Positions 46,645 through 55,826 of a stretch of DNA of 64,000 bases are shown in pieces. Under the pieces are notes generated by a model. The model made no database searches, had not been told where the DNA came from, and saw only the letters and a list, made by a program, of their open reading frames with translations. Made by a program: the position numbers and the translations under genes. Positions within the stretch are counted from its first letter, which is position 1. The number at the start of each line of letters is the position of its first letter. The DNA comes from Pelomonas sp. Root1217 (GTDB lineage: Bacteria > Pseudomonadota > Gammaproteobacteria > Burkholderiales > Burkholderiaceae_C): positions 434,946-498,945 of the forward strand of contig NZ_LMDC01000028.1 in assembly GCF_001425705.1 (NCBI RefSeq). The letters are read 5' to 3'.

Positions 46645-47934
46645 ATGAGCGGTTCGCAGCGGTTGAAGTTGGCTTTGGGCGTTGTGCTCGGCGTGGTCAC
46701 CGTGGGTGCCGGCATGGCGCTGTCCGGCCTGGGCGACAACGCCGGCGCCGCCAAGGGTTGGCTGTATGCCGTCCTGGCGCTCACCTGGGTGGCCGGCCTG
46801 TTCGGCCTGCTGGCCAGTGGCGGCTCTGGCAACAGCCTGCATGCAGCCACCGAGGCCGCCGAGGCGCTGGCCCGCTTTGACCTGACCCACCCCATCCCGC
46901 GCGGCGGCAGTGGCGACGTCGGCCGCCTGCTCGGCGCGCTGGACGACACCCAGCAAGCGCTGCAAAAACTCATCGCCAAGGTGCGCGAAGCCGCCGACAG
47001 CATCGGCACGGCCAGCGCCGAAATCGCCACCGGCAATCTGGACCTGAGCCAGCGCACCGAGCAGACGGCGAGCAATCTGCAGAACACCGCGTCCTCCATG
47101 TCCGAGTTGACCGGCACCGTCAAGCAGACGGCCGACGCAGCCATGACGGCCAACCAGCTTGCCAGCTCCGCCGCCAGCGTCGCCCGGCGCGGCGGCGAGG
47201 CCGTGTCGCAGGTCGTCGCGACCATGGACCAGATCAGCCACAGCTCGCGCAAGATCAACGAGATCATCGGCACCATCGACGGTATCGCCTTCCAGACGAA
47301 CATCCTGGCCCTGAACGCCGCCGTGGAAGCGGCCCGGGCTGGCGAGCAAGGCCGCGGCTTCGCCGTCGTGGCCGGCGAGGTGCGGCTGCTGGCCCAGCGC
47401 AGCGCCGAAGCCGCGAAGGAGATCAAGAGTCTCATCAGCGCCAGCGTCGAGCGCGTGGACTCCGGTACCCAGCAGGTGCAGGACGCCGGCGCGACGATGA
47501 CCGAGATCGTCGCCAGCGTGCAGCGAGTGACCGACATCATTGGCGAGATCAGCGCCGCAGCGCGCGAGCAGAGCGAGGGCATCGGCGTCGTCAATGGCTC
47601 CGTCGTGCAGCTTGACCAGATGACGCAACAGAACGCCGCCCTGGTGGAGCAATCCGCCGCCGCGGCCGAAAGCCTGCGCGAGCAGTCAGCCCGCATGGCC
47701 GAGGCCATCGGGGTGTTCAAGCTCAGCGGCGGCGCGGCCCACCGACCGGCAGCGCCCAGGGCACCGGCCGCACACCGGCCCGCGCCGGCCAAGCCGGCGG
47801 CCAAGGCCCCGGCACCCAGGCCAGTCGCCAGGCCGGCCGCCGCGCCCATGGCCAGGTCGGCGCCCGCAGCCGCAGCCGCGCCGCGGCCTGCGCCAGCGCC
47901 GGTGAAGGACGACGGCGATTGGGAGACCTTCTAA
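46645..47934 (+). CDS. Methyl-accepting chemotaxis protein with minimal periplasmic region
   Basis: A 429-residue chemoreceptor. Two hydrophobic helices (about 6-24 and 33-52) are separated by fewer than 12 residues, so there is essentially no periplasmic ligand domain. A HAMP-like region follows, then the signalling hairpin with tip [38 protein letters not shown] Pro/Ala-rich tail of about 75 residues ends in DGDWETF, close to the NWETF peptide that tethers CheR and CheB in E. coli receptors. The ATG at 46645 is chosen because GGGAGA lies upstream with good spacing; the ATG at 46630 has no ribosome-binding site. Confidence 0.9.
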   Translation: MSGSQRLKLALGVVLGVVTVGAGMALSGLGDNAGAAKGWLYAVLALTWVAGLFGLLASGGSGNSLHAATEAAEALARFDLTHPIPRGGSGDVGRLLGALDDTQQALQKLIAKVREAADSIGTASAEIATGNLDLSQRTEQTASNLQNTASSMSELTGTVKQTADAAMTANQLASSAASVARRGGEAVSQVVATMDQISHSSRKINEIIGTIDGIAFQTNILALNAAVEAARAGEQGRGFAVVAGEVRLLAQRSAEAAKEIKSLISASVERVDSGTQQVQDAGATMTEIVASVQRVTDIIGEISAAAREQSEGIGVVNGSVVQLDQMTQQNAALVEQSAAAAESLREQSARMAEAIGVFKLSGGAAHRPAAPRAPAAHRPAPAKPAAKAPAPRPVARPAAAPMARSAPAAAAAPRPAPAPVKDDGDWETF

Positions 47935-47961
47935 GCCGCGCCACGCAGCGCCATTGAACGG

Positions 47962-47991
47962 GAGCCGGGCAATGCCCGGCTCTTTGCTTTT
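47962..47991 (+). terminator. Terminator after the chemoreceptor gene
   Basis: GAGCCGGGC-AAT-GCCCGGCTC, a perfect 9-bp stem, followed by TTTGCTTTT. Confidence 0.88.
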
Positions 47992-48226
47992 GGGAATCAG
48001 GGGCGGCCCGTCCCTCGTTCAGGGGCAAGGTCGCCGGTGCCCAGCGTGGTGGGAACCGCCCTTACAGGCTGATACGCCAAAGGTCGCCCGGCTTGTTGCG
48101 CCCCAGCGCCACACCCGGGATGTTCCCAGCCCGCGCGGCGGCATGGGTGAGCAAAGTCATGCCAGCGCCGCACCGGCGCACCCTGCGGCAGACCCGCCGC
48201 GCTTTCCAACAAACCAGGAGCTCCCG

Positions 48227-49783
48227 ATGTTTCGCCCGATCTTTCGCCTCGCGCTGCTGAGCGTGGCACTCACGGCCTCGTTGGCCCAGGCCCAGTCCAA
48301 TCGCGCAGACGCCAACGCACTGAAGAGCCGCGCCGAAGGCCATGTGCGCCAGTTTCCCGGGCTCAGCCTGCACGGCAGCGAGCACAGCTACAGCGTGCGC
48401 GACATCGTCATCGACAGCGACGGCGGCAGCCATGTGCGCCTGGACCGCAGCGTCGCGGGCCTGCGCGTCATCGGCGGCGACCTCATCGTGCAGACCGACC
48501 GCTTCGGCACCCTGCGCGCCATGCACCACAACCTGCGCTGGCGCCTGGACGGCGTCGCAACCAAGCCCGCGCTGAACGCCAACCGCGCCGCCATGGCCGT
48601 GCTGCGCACGACGGACGGCGATGCCGGCAAACCCGAACTCGTCATCTATGCCCGTGACCAGGCTCCCGCGCTGGCCTGGGACGTGCCGATCTCCGGCGAG
48701 AGCGCCGATGGCACGCCGTTCGAGAAGCATGTGATCGTCGACGCCTCGGATGCCCGCCAGCTTGACGCCTGGGACGACATCCACACCGCGGCCGCCAACG
48801 GCACGGGCAAGACGCTGTACAGCGGCAACGTGGCGCTGACGACCAACAGCATCAGCGGTGGCTACGAATTGCGCGACCCGAGCCGCGGCGGCACGTACAC
48901 GATCAGCATGGGCGGCCGCAAGAACGGTGGCAGCGTCATGACCGACGCCGACAACAGCTGGGGCAACAACGCGACCAGTGACGCCGCCAGCGCTGGCGCC
49001 GATGCGCAGTACGGCACGGCCATGACCTGGGACTACTACAAGAACGTGCATGGCCGCAGCGGCATCGCCAATGACGGCAAGGGTGCCTACAACCGCGTTC
49101 ACTACAGCCGCAATTACGCCAATGCCTACTGGTCGGACTCCTGCTTCTGCATGACCTACGGCGACGGCGACGGCACCAGCATCAAGCCGCTGGTGTCCCT
49201 GGACGTGGCCGGCCACGAGATGAGCCACGGCGTCACCAGCCGCACGGCCAACCTGACCTATTCCGGAGAGTCCGGCGGCCTCAACGAGGGCAACTCCGAC
49301 ATCTTCGGCACCATGGTCGAGTTCTACGCCGGCAACGCCACCGACGCAGGCGACTATCTGATCGGCGAGAAGATCATGGTGGGCGGCGGGTCCTTGCGCA
49401 GCATGGTCAAACCCAGTGCCGACGGCGCATCGGCGGATTGCTGGTACTCAGGCGTGGGCAACCTCAACGTGCACTACAGCTCGGGCGTGACCAACCACTT
49501 CTTCTTCCTGCTCGCCGAAGGCACCAACAGCGCCTACGGCAACAGCCCAACCTGCGTGGCCGGCAACACCCGCGTCGCCACGGGCGCGGGGTCGCTGACG
49601 GGCATCGGCCGGGACAAGGCCGCCAAGATCTGGTACCGGGCGCTGACGACGAAGTTCACGTCGTCCACCAACTACGCCGGCGCACGCAGTGGCACCATCG
49701 CAGCCGCCAATGAGCTCTATGGAACCGGCAGCGCCGAGGCGAATTCCGTGGCCGCCGCCTGGAGCGCGGTCGGCAGGAACTGA
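48227..49783 (+). CDS. M4-family (thermolysin-like) secreted metalloprotease
   Basis: A 518-residue zinc protease precursor. The signal peptide ends ASLAQAQ; an FTP/PepSY-type propeptide (about 25-200) precedes the catalytic domain. Zinc ligands are in GHEMSHGVTS (HExxH) and GGLNEGNSDIFG (third-ligand Glu); the downstream His lies in NLNVHYSSGVTNHFFFLLAE. Two Cys in DSCFCMTYGDG may form a disulfide. The ATG has AGGAG upstream. The 290 bases before it hold the previous gene's terminator and a GC-rich leader of about 230 bases with no recognised element. Confidence 0.93.
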   Translation: MFRPIFRLALLSVALTASLAQAQSNRADANALKSRAEGHVRQFPGLSLHGSEHSYSVRDIVIDSDGGSHVRLDRSVAGLRVIGGDLIVQTDRFGTLRAMHHNLRWRLDGVATKPALNANRAAMAVLRTTDGDAGKPELVIYARDQAPALAWDVPISGESADGTPFEKHVIVDASDARQLDAWDDIHTAAANGTGKTLYSGNVALTTNSISGGYELRDPSRGGTYTISMGGRKNGGSVMTDADNSWGNNATSDAASAGADAQYGTAMTWDYYKNVHGRSGIANDGKGAYNRVHYSRNYANAYWSDSCFCMTYGDGDGTSIKPLVSLDVAGHEMSHGVTSRTANLTYSGESGGLNEGNSDIFGTMVEFYAGNATDAGDYLIGEKIMVGGGSLRSMVKPSADGASADCWYSGVGNLNVHYSSGVTNHFFFLLAEGTNSAYGNSPTCVAGNTRVATGAGSLTGIGRDKAAKIWYRALTTKFTSSTNYAGARSGTIAAANELYGTGSAEANSVAAAWSAVGRN

Positions 49784-49794
49784 GCCGAGCGGGC

Positions 49795-50367
49795 TCAATC
49801 AGGGGCGTCTTCGGACGCCTCTTTTTTCTGGGCGTAGCTCGCCTTGCGGCCGCGTGCCGGGTACCAGACCTCGCGCTCTACCCAATGCGCCAGCCGCCCG
49901 GCGCGATCACCGCGCTGCTCACGCAGCCAGGCCAGGACGACCTCGTCGAGCACATAGCTGCCGTCGCGTTGCTCGCGCACCGACTGTGGATGGCGACGCC
50001 GCAGCGATGCGGCCGGCATCGGCGCACCCAGGGCCGTCGACAAATCCTCCAGCGCGATCCAGCGGTGGCGCTCGATGTCATCGTCCAGCACACGAATGCG
50101 GTGGCCCTTGAAGGCGTAGTAGCGCCCCTGCACGGGACGGAAGGCCAGTGCCTTCAAGCTCCGGCCGACCGTTTCGCCCAGAGCCACAAGATCGGACGCA
50201 AAGGCCCGGCCCCACAGCATCAGCGCCACGAGCATGCCGGCCCAGCCGCTCGCCCACCACAGCAGCGCCGTCGCTGCACCGCACACGGCCAGCTTGAACA
50301 GCAGGCTGCGCCACCAATGGTGCTTTTCGTGCGAAGCCGCATCGAAGCCAAGGGGCTCGCGCGGCAT
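49795..50367 (-). CDS. Membrane protein with BRO-N-like domain
   Basis: A 190-residue protein that I do not recognise as a named family. Residues about 19-60 form two adjacent hydrophobic helices (WWRSLLFKLAVCGAATALLWWASGWAGMLVALMLWG). The rest, from about 80, reads YYAFKGHRIRVLDDDIERHRWIALEDLSTALG, then LRRRHPQSVREQRDGSYVLDEVVLAWLREQRGDRAGRLAHWVEREVWYPARG. This follows the order of the BRO-N/antirepressor domain (basic strand, KDVxxALG-like helix, xWVxxEVLPxIR-like end). The start lies four bases after the rpiA stop, so the two are cotranscribed. The extreme C-terminus overlaps the terminator of the convergent protease gene. Confidence 0.65.
   Translation of the reverse strand: MPREPLGFDAASHEKHHWWRSLLFKLAVCGAATALLWWASGWAGMLVALMLWGRAFASDLVALGETVGRSLKALAFRPVQGRYYAFKGHRIRVLDDDIERHRWIALEDLSTALGAPMPAASLRRRHPQSVREQRDGSYVLDEVVLAWLREQRGDRAGRLAHWVEREVWYPARGRKASYAQKKEASEDAPD
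49801..49827 (+). terminator. Terminator of the M4 protease gene, inside the neighbouring coding end
   Basis: AGGGGCGTC and GACGCCTCT pair around a TTCG tetraloop and are followed by TTTTT. The stem encodes the last residues (KKEASEDAPD) of the convergent gene, so one segment serves as terminator on one strand and codons on the other. Confidence 0.85.
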
Positions 50368-50371
50368 GCGG

Positions 50372-51031
50372 TCAGAACTTCAGGGTCTTCACGCCGTCGG
50401 CACCGCCGAGCAGGCAGACGCTGGCCTTGTGGCGCGCGAACACGCCGACGGTGACGACGCCGGGCCATTGGCTGACCTCGGCCTCGAAGGCCAGCGGGTC
50501 GGTGATGGAAAGCCCCGTCACGTCGAGGATGTGGCCACCGTTGTCAGTGACGACGCCGACGCGCAGCTTGGCCTCGCCACCGAGCCTGGCAAAGCGACGC
50601 GCCAGCTGCGCCGCGGCCATCGGGATGATCTCGACGGGCAGCGGGAACTTGCCCAGGGTCTGCACGAGCTTGGATTCGTCGGCGATGCAGATGAACTGGT
50701 CGGCCAGATCTGCCACGATCTTCTCGCGCGTCAGTGCGGCACCGCCGCCCTTGACCATGAAGCCCCTGCCATCGATCTCGTCGGCGCCATCGATGTAGAC
50801 GGCCAGGCGCGTCACCTCGGTTGCCTCCAGCACCTTGATGCCATGCTTGACGAGGCGCTGCGTCGAGCGCTCCGAACTGGACACGGCGCCCGGGATGGCG
50901 ACGCCGCTGGCCGCCAGGGCGTCGATGAAGCAGTCCACCGTGGAGCCGGTGCCGACACCGAGGATCTCGCCGGCGGGAACGTAGTCCAGGGCCGCGCGGC
51001 CAACGAGTTGCTTGAGCTGGTCTTGATTCAT
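50372..51031 (-). CDS. rpiA: Ribose-5-phosphate isomerase A
   Basis: A 219-residue enzyme of the pentose phosphate pathway interconverting ribose-5-phosphate and ribulose-5-phosphate. Motifs: [60 protein letters not shown] and [11 protein letters not shown]. The ATG at 51031 matches the family start [15 protein letters not shown]. Confidence 0.96.
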   Translation of the reverse strand: MNQDQLKQLVGRAALDYVPAGEILGVGTGSTVDCFIDALAASGVAIPGAVSSSERSTQRLVKHGIKVLEATEVTRLAVYIDGADEIDGRGFMVKGGGAALTREKIVADLADQFICIADESKLVQTLGKFPLPVEIIPMAAAQLARRFARLGGEAKLRVGVVTDNGGHILDVTGLSITDPLAFEAEVSQWPGVVTVGVFARHKASVCLLGGADGVKTLKF

Positions 51032-51084
51032 GGGCCAGCATTGTCCGGGATAGCCGCTGCGAACCGCGGCCATCCCGGCCCGGT

Positions 51085-52845
51085 TTACTTCATGACGGCA
51101 CGCTTGGACGCCGTATCGACCGCCACCTGGCCCTTGCTATCCCAGGACGTGAAGCGGTACTCGACGACGTCACCCTTCTTCAAGCCACCCAGGGTGTAGC
51201 GGCTGGCCGAGCCGTCCTGACGCATGCGCACGGTCTGGGTCTCGCCGCCGTTGACCGTGTAGTGCGCGTCCACCCAGCCCGTCGCGTTGGCGGCGAGTTC
51301 GAGGGTGGTCGCGCCGGTCTGCGTCGAGGCCGTCGGCACGCCGGTCGTCTTGGCCGTGGCCGGTGCAGTCACGGCGACTGCGCCTGTGGCCGCCACGCCC
51401 GAATCCCAGATGATGTCGTCGAAGGCCATCTGGAACGGCGCGCCCGGGTTGGCGCCGTCCACACTGAGGAACTCGAACAGCGAGTTCATCGACTGCAGCG
51501 CCACCAGCGGCCCGGCGATCTCGGCCACCGGGATGGTGGCCGTACCCCATTCACCGTTGCGCACCAAGCCGTAGGCGGTGGTGTTGGCGGGGAAGGTCAC
51601 CCAGCTGTGGTTGGTGTAGGTATCCAGGATGCCGATCTTGAAGGCGACGTTGGCGGGTACCTTGATCTTCAGCTTGATGTTGCCGTTGCGAAAGCCGCTC
51701 ATGTCGTGCACCTGGCGCGACTGCACGGCGCCGCCGAACCACTGCCCCGGCGCGAAGTAGTTCAACGCCAGCACGTTGGACCCTTCGAACGGCGGGATGT
51801 TGCCCCCGCCCATGGACCCGGTGTTCCAGATGAAGAAGTCCGCCGACGTGCCCAGGGCCTGGCCATTGGTGACCGGCGTGTTGTCGGTGAAGACACCGAA
51901 CTTGCCGGCCTCGGGCGTGATGCCGACACCGAGCTTGACCTCGCCCTTGCCGTCCAGCTCGTAGACGCGCACATAGTCCACGTACATCGTGGCGGGCAGC
52001 GGCGCGGTGACCTGCGCCGGCGTGGCGGCCGGCGTGAAGTTGCCGCCGACGGCCATGTTCATCAGCAGGTAGAACGGCTCTTGCAGTGCCGGCGAACCCA
52101 CCGTGGAGATGGGCGCCTTGTACATGTCCAGCTCACGGCCGTTGTCGACCATCGTGAAGCGGATCTGCGTGTCGGTCCAATAGAGCCGATACAGCACGAA
52201 GCGGTTGGCCAACGAGCGCGAGGGGGTGACCCAGTTCTTGGTCTGCCAGGCGGTGGACGCGGCGCAGCTCTCGTTGCCGGGCACGCAGGCGGCCTCGTTG
52301 AAGGTGATGACGTTGGCACCGACGAACTGGTCTGGCGACACGGCGGGCAGGCCCGCGGGCTGGCGACCGCCCTGCTCCATCATGTCGATCTCGCCCTTGC
52401 GCGGCCAGGCCTGCGGGCCGGTGCCGAGCATCCACAGGGCCGGCCACAGGCCCACGCCGACCGACGGCGTGGCCGCGCGGATTTCGACCATGCCGTACTT
52501 GACCTGCACCTTGCCGGCCGAATCGAGCTTGCCGGAGGTGAACTGGTTGGCGCCCATCACCTCGCGCCGGGCCGTGATGGCCAGGGCCCGCGTCGCGGGC
52601 TCGAAAGGCACGTTGACGATGCTGAGGTTGTCCGGGCGGTAGTACTCCAGCTCCTGGTTGCCGTAGCCGCACAGGCCGATCTGGCAGCCGTTGCCGTCAT
52701 AGGTCGACCACAGCGCGCTGTCGAGGCCGGCGCCGTTGAATTCCTCGGACCAGAGCAGCTTGCCGATGACCGGGCTGGTGACGCTGGCGGACGCGACGGC
52801 GCTGGCGGCCAGCAGCAGGCTGCCGATGAGAGTCTTGCTGTTCAT
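51085..52845 (-). CDS. Secreted GH16 endo-beta-1,3-glucanase with C-terminal binding domains
   Basis: A 586-residue exported enzyme. After the signal peptide ([12 protein letters not shown]) comes a GH16 domain (about 28-295) with [29 protein letters not shown] and the catalytic motif GEIDMMEQG near 150 (both Glu present). Residues about 300-475 form a beta-rich domain resembling glucan-associated carbohydrate-binding modules. The end (about 500-586; [42 protein letters not shown]) resembles CBM56, a beta-1,3-glucan binder. The ATG at 52845 has AAGGA eight bases upstream; an ATG at 52854 overlaps the upstream stop as ATGA. Third gene of the operon controlled at 54226-54293. Confidence 0.9.
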   Translation of the reverse strand: MNSKTLIGSLLLAASAVASASVTSPVIGKLLWSEEFNGAGLDSALWSTYDGNGCQIGLCGYGNQELEYYRPDNLSIVNVPFEPATRALAITARREVMGANQFTSGKLDSAGKVQVKYGMVEIRAATPSVGVGLWPALWMLGTGPQAWPRKGEIDMMEQGGRQPAGLPAVSPDQFVGANVITFNEAACVPGNESCAASTAWQTKNWVTPSRSLANRFVLYRLYWTDTQIRFTMVDNGRELDMYKAPISTVGSPALQEPFYLLMNMAVGGNFTPAATPAQVTAPLPATMYVDYVRVYELDGKGEVKLGVGITPEAGKFGVFTDNTPVTNGQALGTSADFFIWNTGSMGGGNIPPFEGSNVLALNYFAPGQWFGGAVQSRQVHDMSGFRNGNIKLKIKVPANVAFKIGILDTYTNHSWVTFPANTTAYGLVRNGEWGTATIPVAEIAGPLVALQSMNSLFEFLSVDGANPGAPFQMAFDDIIWDSGVAATGAVAVTAPATAKTTGVPTASTQTGATTLELAANATGWVDAHYTVNGGETQTVRMRQDGSASRYTLGGLKKGDVVEYRFTSWDSKGQVAVDTASKRAVMK

Positions 52846-52850
52846 GGCAT

Positions 52851-53465
52851 TCATCCTTGTTGGCGGTTGCGGCGCAGGCGGGCCGCGACGGCGACCAGTC
52901 CCAGGCCCATCAGGCCGTAGGTGGACGGCTCGGGCACGGCGCTGGTGACGGTGATGCGCGTGGCTGGCGCACCGGTGAAGCCGGTGTTGACCGCCTGCCA
53001 GCTGCCGCCCGACGAGAAGGCCCAGGCGGCGCTGGGCGTGTCGGTGCCGCTCTGCCATTGGCCGGCGAAGCCGGTGTCGGCCTGGGTCACCAGCCAGTAG
53101 CTGCCGGCGGCCAGGGTCCAGCCGGTCGGCGTCAGCGCCGTGTTGGCCCAGGGATCGGTCAGGTGGGTGCTGTAGAGCCAGCTGTTGCCGGTGGGCACGG
53201 CGCCCTGGCGGGTCATGATGCCAACGGTGATGCCGCCGACACCATCGATGGACGTGAGGAGGGACTGGACGGTGGTGGCGCTGCCGATGTCGAAGGCGAC
53301 GGCGAGGTTCTGGCCCTGGCCGAGCTGGGAGGCCCAGCCGCTGACGTCATCGCCGGGGCCATAGGTGTTGATGACGACGGTGCCGGCGGCGCTGGCATGG
53401 ACGGCCAGGCCGCAGAGCAGCAGTGCCGCGGCGATCTTGGAGAGGATGTGGAGCTGGGTTTGCAT
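52851..53465 (-). CDS. PEP-CTERM protein (operon gene 2)
   Basis: A 204-residue exported protein with signal peptide LSKIAAALLLCGLAVHASA and the C-terminal sorting signal VPEPSTYGLMGLGLVAVAARLRRNRQQ (PEP motif, helix, Arg cluster). The mature part is beta-rich (VQSLLTSIDGVGGITVGIMTRQG, GSYWLVTQADTGFAGQW) and resembles the non-catalytic surface proteins of this class. GAGGAGA precedes the ATG at 53465. It lies 11 bases after the previous PEP-CTERM gene and overlaps the start region of the GH16 gene. Confidence 0.88.
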   Translation of the reverse strand: MQTQLHILSKIAAALLLCGLAVHASAAGTVVINTYGPGDDVSGWASQLGQGQNLAVAFDIGSATTVQSLLTSIDGVGGITVGIMTRQGAVPTGNSWLYSTHLTDPWANTALTPTGWTLAAGSYWLVTQADTGFAGQWQSGTDTPSAAWAFSSGGSWQAVNTGFTGAPATRITVTSAVPEPSTYGLMGLGLVAVAARLRRNRQQG

Positions 53466-53476
53466 CACGGTTCTCC

Positions 53477-54148
53477 TCAGGCGCGACGGCGACGGGCGAC
53501 TGCGCCGACGGTGACAAGGCCGGCCAGCAGCAGCGCGTAGCTGCCCGGCTCGGGCACGGCCGCGGTGTGCAGCGCGAACTGCAGGTCGTCGACCAGCACG
53601 GCATTGGGCCGGCCGTCCAGGATGGGGCCGACGGCCGTGCCGATCTCGAGGAAGACCGAGGTCGTGCCGGCGGGAATGGCGGCGGCCTGGAAGCTGATCT
53701 GCGTCCAGCCGGCGGTGTTGATCTGGCCCTGGAACTGCTGGTTCAGCGCCGTGCTGAGGATGCCGCTGGCGCCCATGTAGCGCAGCGTGACGAAGGCGTT
53801 GCCTGTCGTGCTGGCGTCACCCTTGGCCCAGAAGCTCAGCCAGGGTGCGTCGCCCACGTTGGCTGCGCCCAGCACGGGCATGCGGCCGTGGCCGACGGAA
53901 TCCTGCAACGCGATGGAGGCATCGGAACCGTTGGGGGCGCTCAGCAGCAGGGCAAAGCTGCCGGAGTGGGCGTCGCTGGACAGTGAGGCCGGGCTGCTGG
54001 TGGCCGCCGTCAGCCAGCCGGCGGCGAGCTGGCCGGTGCCGCCTGCCGTTTCAAATCCGCCATTGGCGAAAGCATTGGTCGTGGCCGCACCAGCGCTGCC
54101 GGCCAGCAACAGAGTGGCAAGCGCCACGCAGGTCTTCAGATTCAGCAT
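53477..54148 (-). CDS. PEP-CTERM protein (operon gene 1)
   Basis: A 223-residue exported protein. The signal peptide is LNLKTCVALATLLLAGSAGA. The mature domain begins FANGGFETAGGTGQLAAGWLTA and continues with SDAHSGSFALLLSAP and WLSFWAKGD, the jelly-roll pattern of carbohydrate-binding-like domains. It ends VPEPGSYALLLAGLVTVGAVARRRRA, a classical PEP-CTERM. GGAGAC lies eight bases before the ATG at 54148. First gene after the LacI-type operators; it may bind glucan at the surface for the GH16 enzyme (inference). Confidence 0.9.
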   Translation of the reverse strand: MLNLKTCVALATLLLAGSAGAATTNAFANGGFETAGGTGQLAAGWLTAATSSPASLSSDAHSGSFALLLSAPNGSDASIALQDSVGHGRMPVLGAANVGDAPWLSFWAKGDASTTGNAFVTLRYMGASGILSTALNQQFQGQINTAGWTQISFQAAAIPAGTTSVFLEIGTAVGPILDGRPNAVLVDDLQFALHTAAVPEPGSYALLLAGLVTVGAVARRRRA

Positions 54149-54225
54149 GTTGTCGTCTCCATGGTTTTGACTGAGGGAAGCAATCCCTGAACAGGCGACG
54201 ACGAACTGCTGCCGGTCGCCGAAAG

Positions 54226-54252
54226 TGAAAGCGCTTTCTGAAAGCGCTTTCA
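54226..54252. promoter_or_regulatory. Two tandem LacI-family operators
   Basis: TGAAAGCGCTTTCT (54226-54239) and TGAAAGCGCTTTCA (54239-54252) share one base; each has the central CG and GAAAG half-sites of LacI-family operators. Their centres are 13 bp apart. They cover about +6 to +32 relative to the start predicted from the sigma70 boxes at 54265-54293, as expected for repression. Confidence 0.8.
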
Positions 54253-54264
54253 ACAAACGGCGCG

Positions 54265-54293
54265 ACCATAGGTGGCTTGCAAAAGACTGTCAA
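54265..54293 (-). promoter_or_regulatory. Sigma70 promoter of the PEP-CTERM/GH16 operon
   Basis: On the minus strand TTGACA (54293-54288) and TATGGT (54270-54265) are separated by 17 bases, a consensus -35 and a good -10. The predicted start is near 54258, about 110 bases before the first ATG, just before the tandem operators. Confidence 0.82.
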
Positions 54294-54333
54294 TGCGGAG
54301 TCCCCTGCCCTGCGCGGGATGGGGACGGTCGCG

Positions 54334-55815
54334 TCAGGCCGAATAGAACTTGCCGTGGAAGCCGTAGGGCACGGCGTAGGGCAGCCAGGCCTGGGCCAGC
54401 GGGCCGTCAGCCAGGCGCATCGCGTCAAAGACGCTCATGAAGCTGCGCCGGCGCTTCAGGTCGTAGCCCATGCCGAGCAGCCAGCCCTCGCCTTCGCGCG
54501 TGCTGCCGGGTTTGGGGACCATCACGTGTTCCTCGACGACGATGTCGTTGCCGAAGCTGAAGCGCTCGCGGGCGCCGCTTTCGATGTCCAGCCGCATCAG
54601 GCCATTGAATCCCCAGCGCGTACCGGTGTTCACGGCTGTCGGATACCAGACGAAGCGATGGCGCTGGGCGACGACGCGCGGGTCGACGACCGGGAACTCG
54701 ACCGCCTCGTCACGCGCGGCCAGGCGCAGCCGGCCCGCGTCCAGATCGATCTCCAGCACCCGCGGCGTCGACACGTCGCGCGCAGTGCGCTCGCCGCGCA
54801 TGATCTGCCGCGCGGACGCGTTGAACTCGGGCAGCGGCGTGCTCTGCACATAGTCCAGCCGCAGCAGGCGACCGTCGTCCCAGGCGTTGCCGAAGTGAAA
54901 GGCCTGGGCCGCCGGCATCTCGAAGATCCGCTGCTTCGCGAAGTCGGCCTTGTCGACGACAAGCACGCGGGTCGGCTGCTCGCCGGCCCAGTGCATCGCG
55001 TCGACCATGGAGGCGCCGGCGCGCACCGCCGCGATGTCCATCGTGATGGGCGCGAGCAGGAACACGAGATGGCGCTGCGACACGGCGAAGTCGTGCAGCA
55101 TGGCCGGCGCAGCGACATCCAGCAGCGCATGACGTCGGACGGCGCCGGCGGCGTCGATCTGGTAGACGGCCAGGCGGCCATCGGCGCTGCCGAAATTCCA
55201 CACCGTGCCGTCGGGCTCGACCTTGGGATGGGCCGAAAAGGGCATGCCGCGCAGCTCGGGCGCCCAGGTCTTGACGCCGAGCGTGGCCAGCGTCGCTGGA
55301 TCCAACTCGTAGGCGCTGCCACCCTCCCACAGCGCGTAGAGGTGGTCGCCCTGCATCAGCACGCTGGTGTTCGCCACATTGAGGCTGTCCGGCCCGTGCA
55401 CCGGCAGATCGGGCTTGATGGCGGTGCCAAAGGCGGGCAGCAGGAAGCGACCGGCGGCCTGCTCGGCGCGGAACTTGGCCGTCTGCACGAAGCGGGCACG
55501 ATGGCTGGCGCGGCCGTCGCCCAACGTCCACGACTGCACGAGGCCGTCGCCGTCGAACCAGTGGCTGTAGCGTTGCCCGGCTCGCTGCATCAGGCCGGGG
55601 CCGTTGCGGAAGTAGCGGCCGTGGAGCGCAACGGGCAAGCGGCCTTCGATGACGGTGGTCGCTGCGTCAAGGCTCTCGCCACTCAGGCCGCGCAAGGGCA
55701 GCAGTTCCGGCGCATCGGCCGCAAAGCCATCGACCGGCAGGCCGAGCGCCAGCAGTTCGGGGCTGAGGCCACCGGCCAGCAGCGCGGTCAGAAGGGATCG
55801 GCGGCTCGTGCTCAT
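54334..55815 (-). CDS. Carotenoid oxygenase-family protein with Tat signal
   Basis: A 493-residue seven-bladed-propeller non-haem iron oxygenase. The four iron-binding His are present at about 196 (SAHPKVEPDG), 241 (MLHDFAVSQRH), 307 (FHFGNAWDDG) and 487 (GFHGKFYS). N-terminal FRNGPGL and HWFDGDGLVQSW are family landmarks. The N-terminus SRRSLLTALLAGGL is a twin-arginine signal, so the enzyme probably acts in the periplasm, unusual for cytosolic carotenoid or stilbene cleavers. The substrate is unknown. It follows the DUF2141 gene by 11 bases and likely shares its message. Confidence 0.88.
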   Translation of the reverse strand: MSTSRRSLLTALLAGGLSPELLALGLPVDGFAADAPELLPLRGLSGESLDAATTVIEGRLPVALHGRYFRNGPGLMQRAGQRYSHWFDGDGLVQSWTLGDGRASHRARFVQTAKFRAEQAAGRFLLPAFGTAIKPDLPVHGPDSLNVANTSVLMQGDHLYALWEGGSAYELDPATLATLGVKTWAPELRGMPFSAHPKVEPDGTVWNFGSADGRLAVYQIDAAGAVRRHALLDVAAPAMLHDFAVSQRHLVFLLAPITMDIAAVRAGASMVDAMHWAGEQPTRVLVVDKADFAKQRIFEMPAAQAFHFGNAWDDGRLLRLDYVQSTPLPEFNASARQIMRGERTARDVSTPRVLEIDLDAGRLRLAARDEAVEFPVVDPRVVAQRHRFVWYPTAVNTGTRWGFNGLMRLDIESGARERFSFGNDIVVEEHVMVPKPGSTREGEGWLLGMGYDLKRRRSFMSVFDAMRLADGPLAQAWLPYAVPYGFHGKFYSA

Positions 55816-55826
55816 GGCGCCTCCGC

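Noticed and set aside
47992-48226. Possible riboswitch in the GC-rich leader of the M4 protease (GCCAAAGGTCGCCCGGC resembles part of a c-di-GMP aptamer).
   Set aside because: I could not place the full conserved core of c-di-GMP-I, TPP, glycine or cobalamin aptamers; an Infernal/Rfam scan would settle it.
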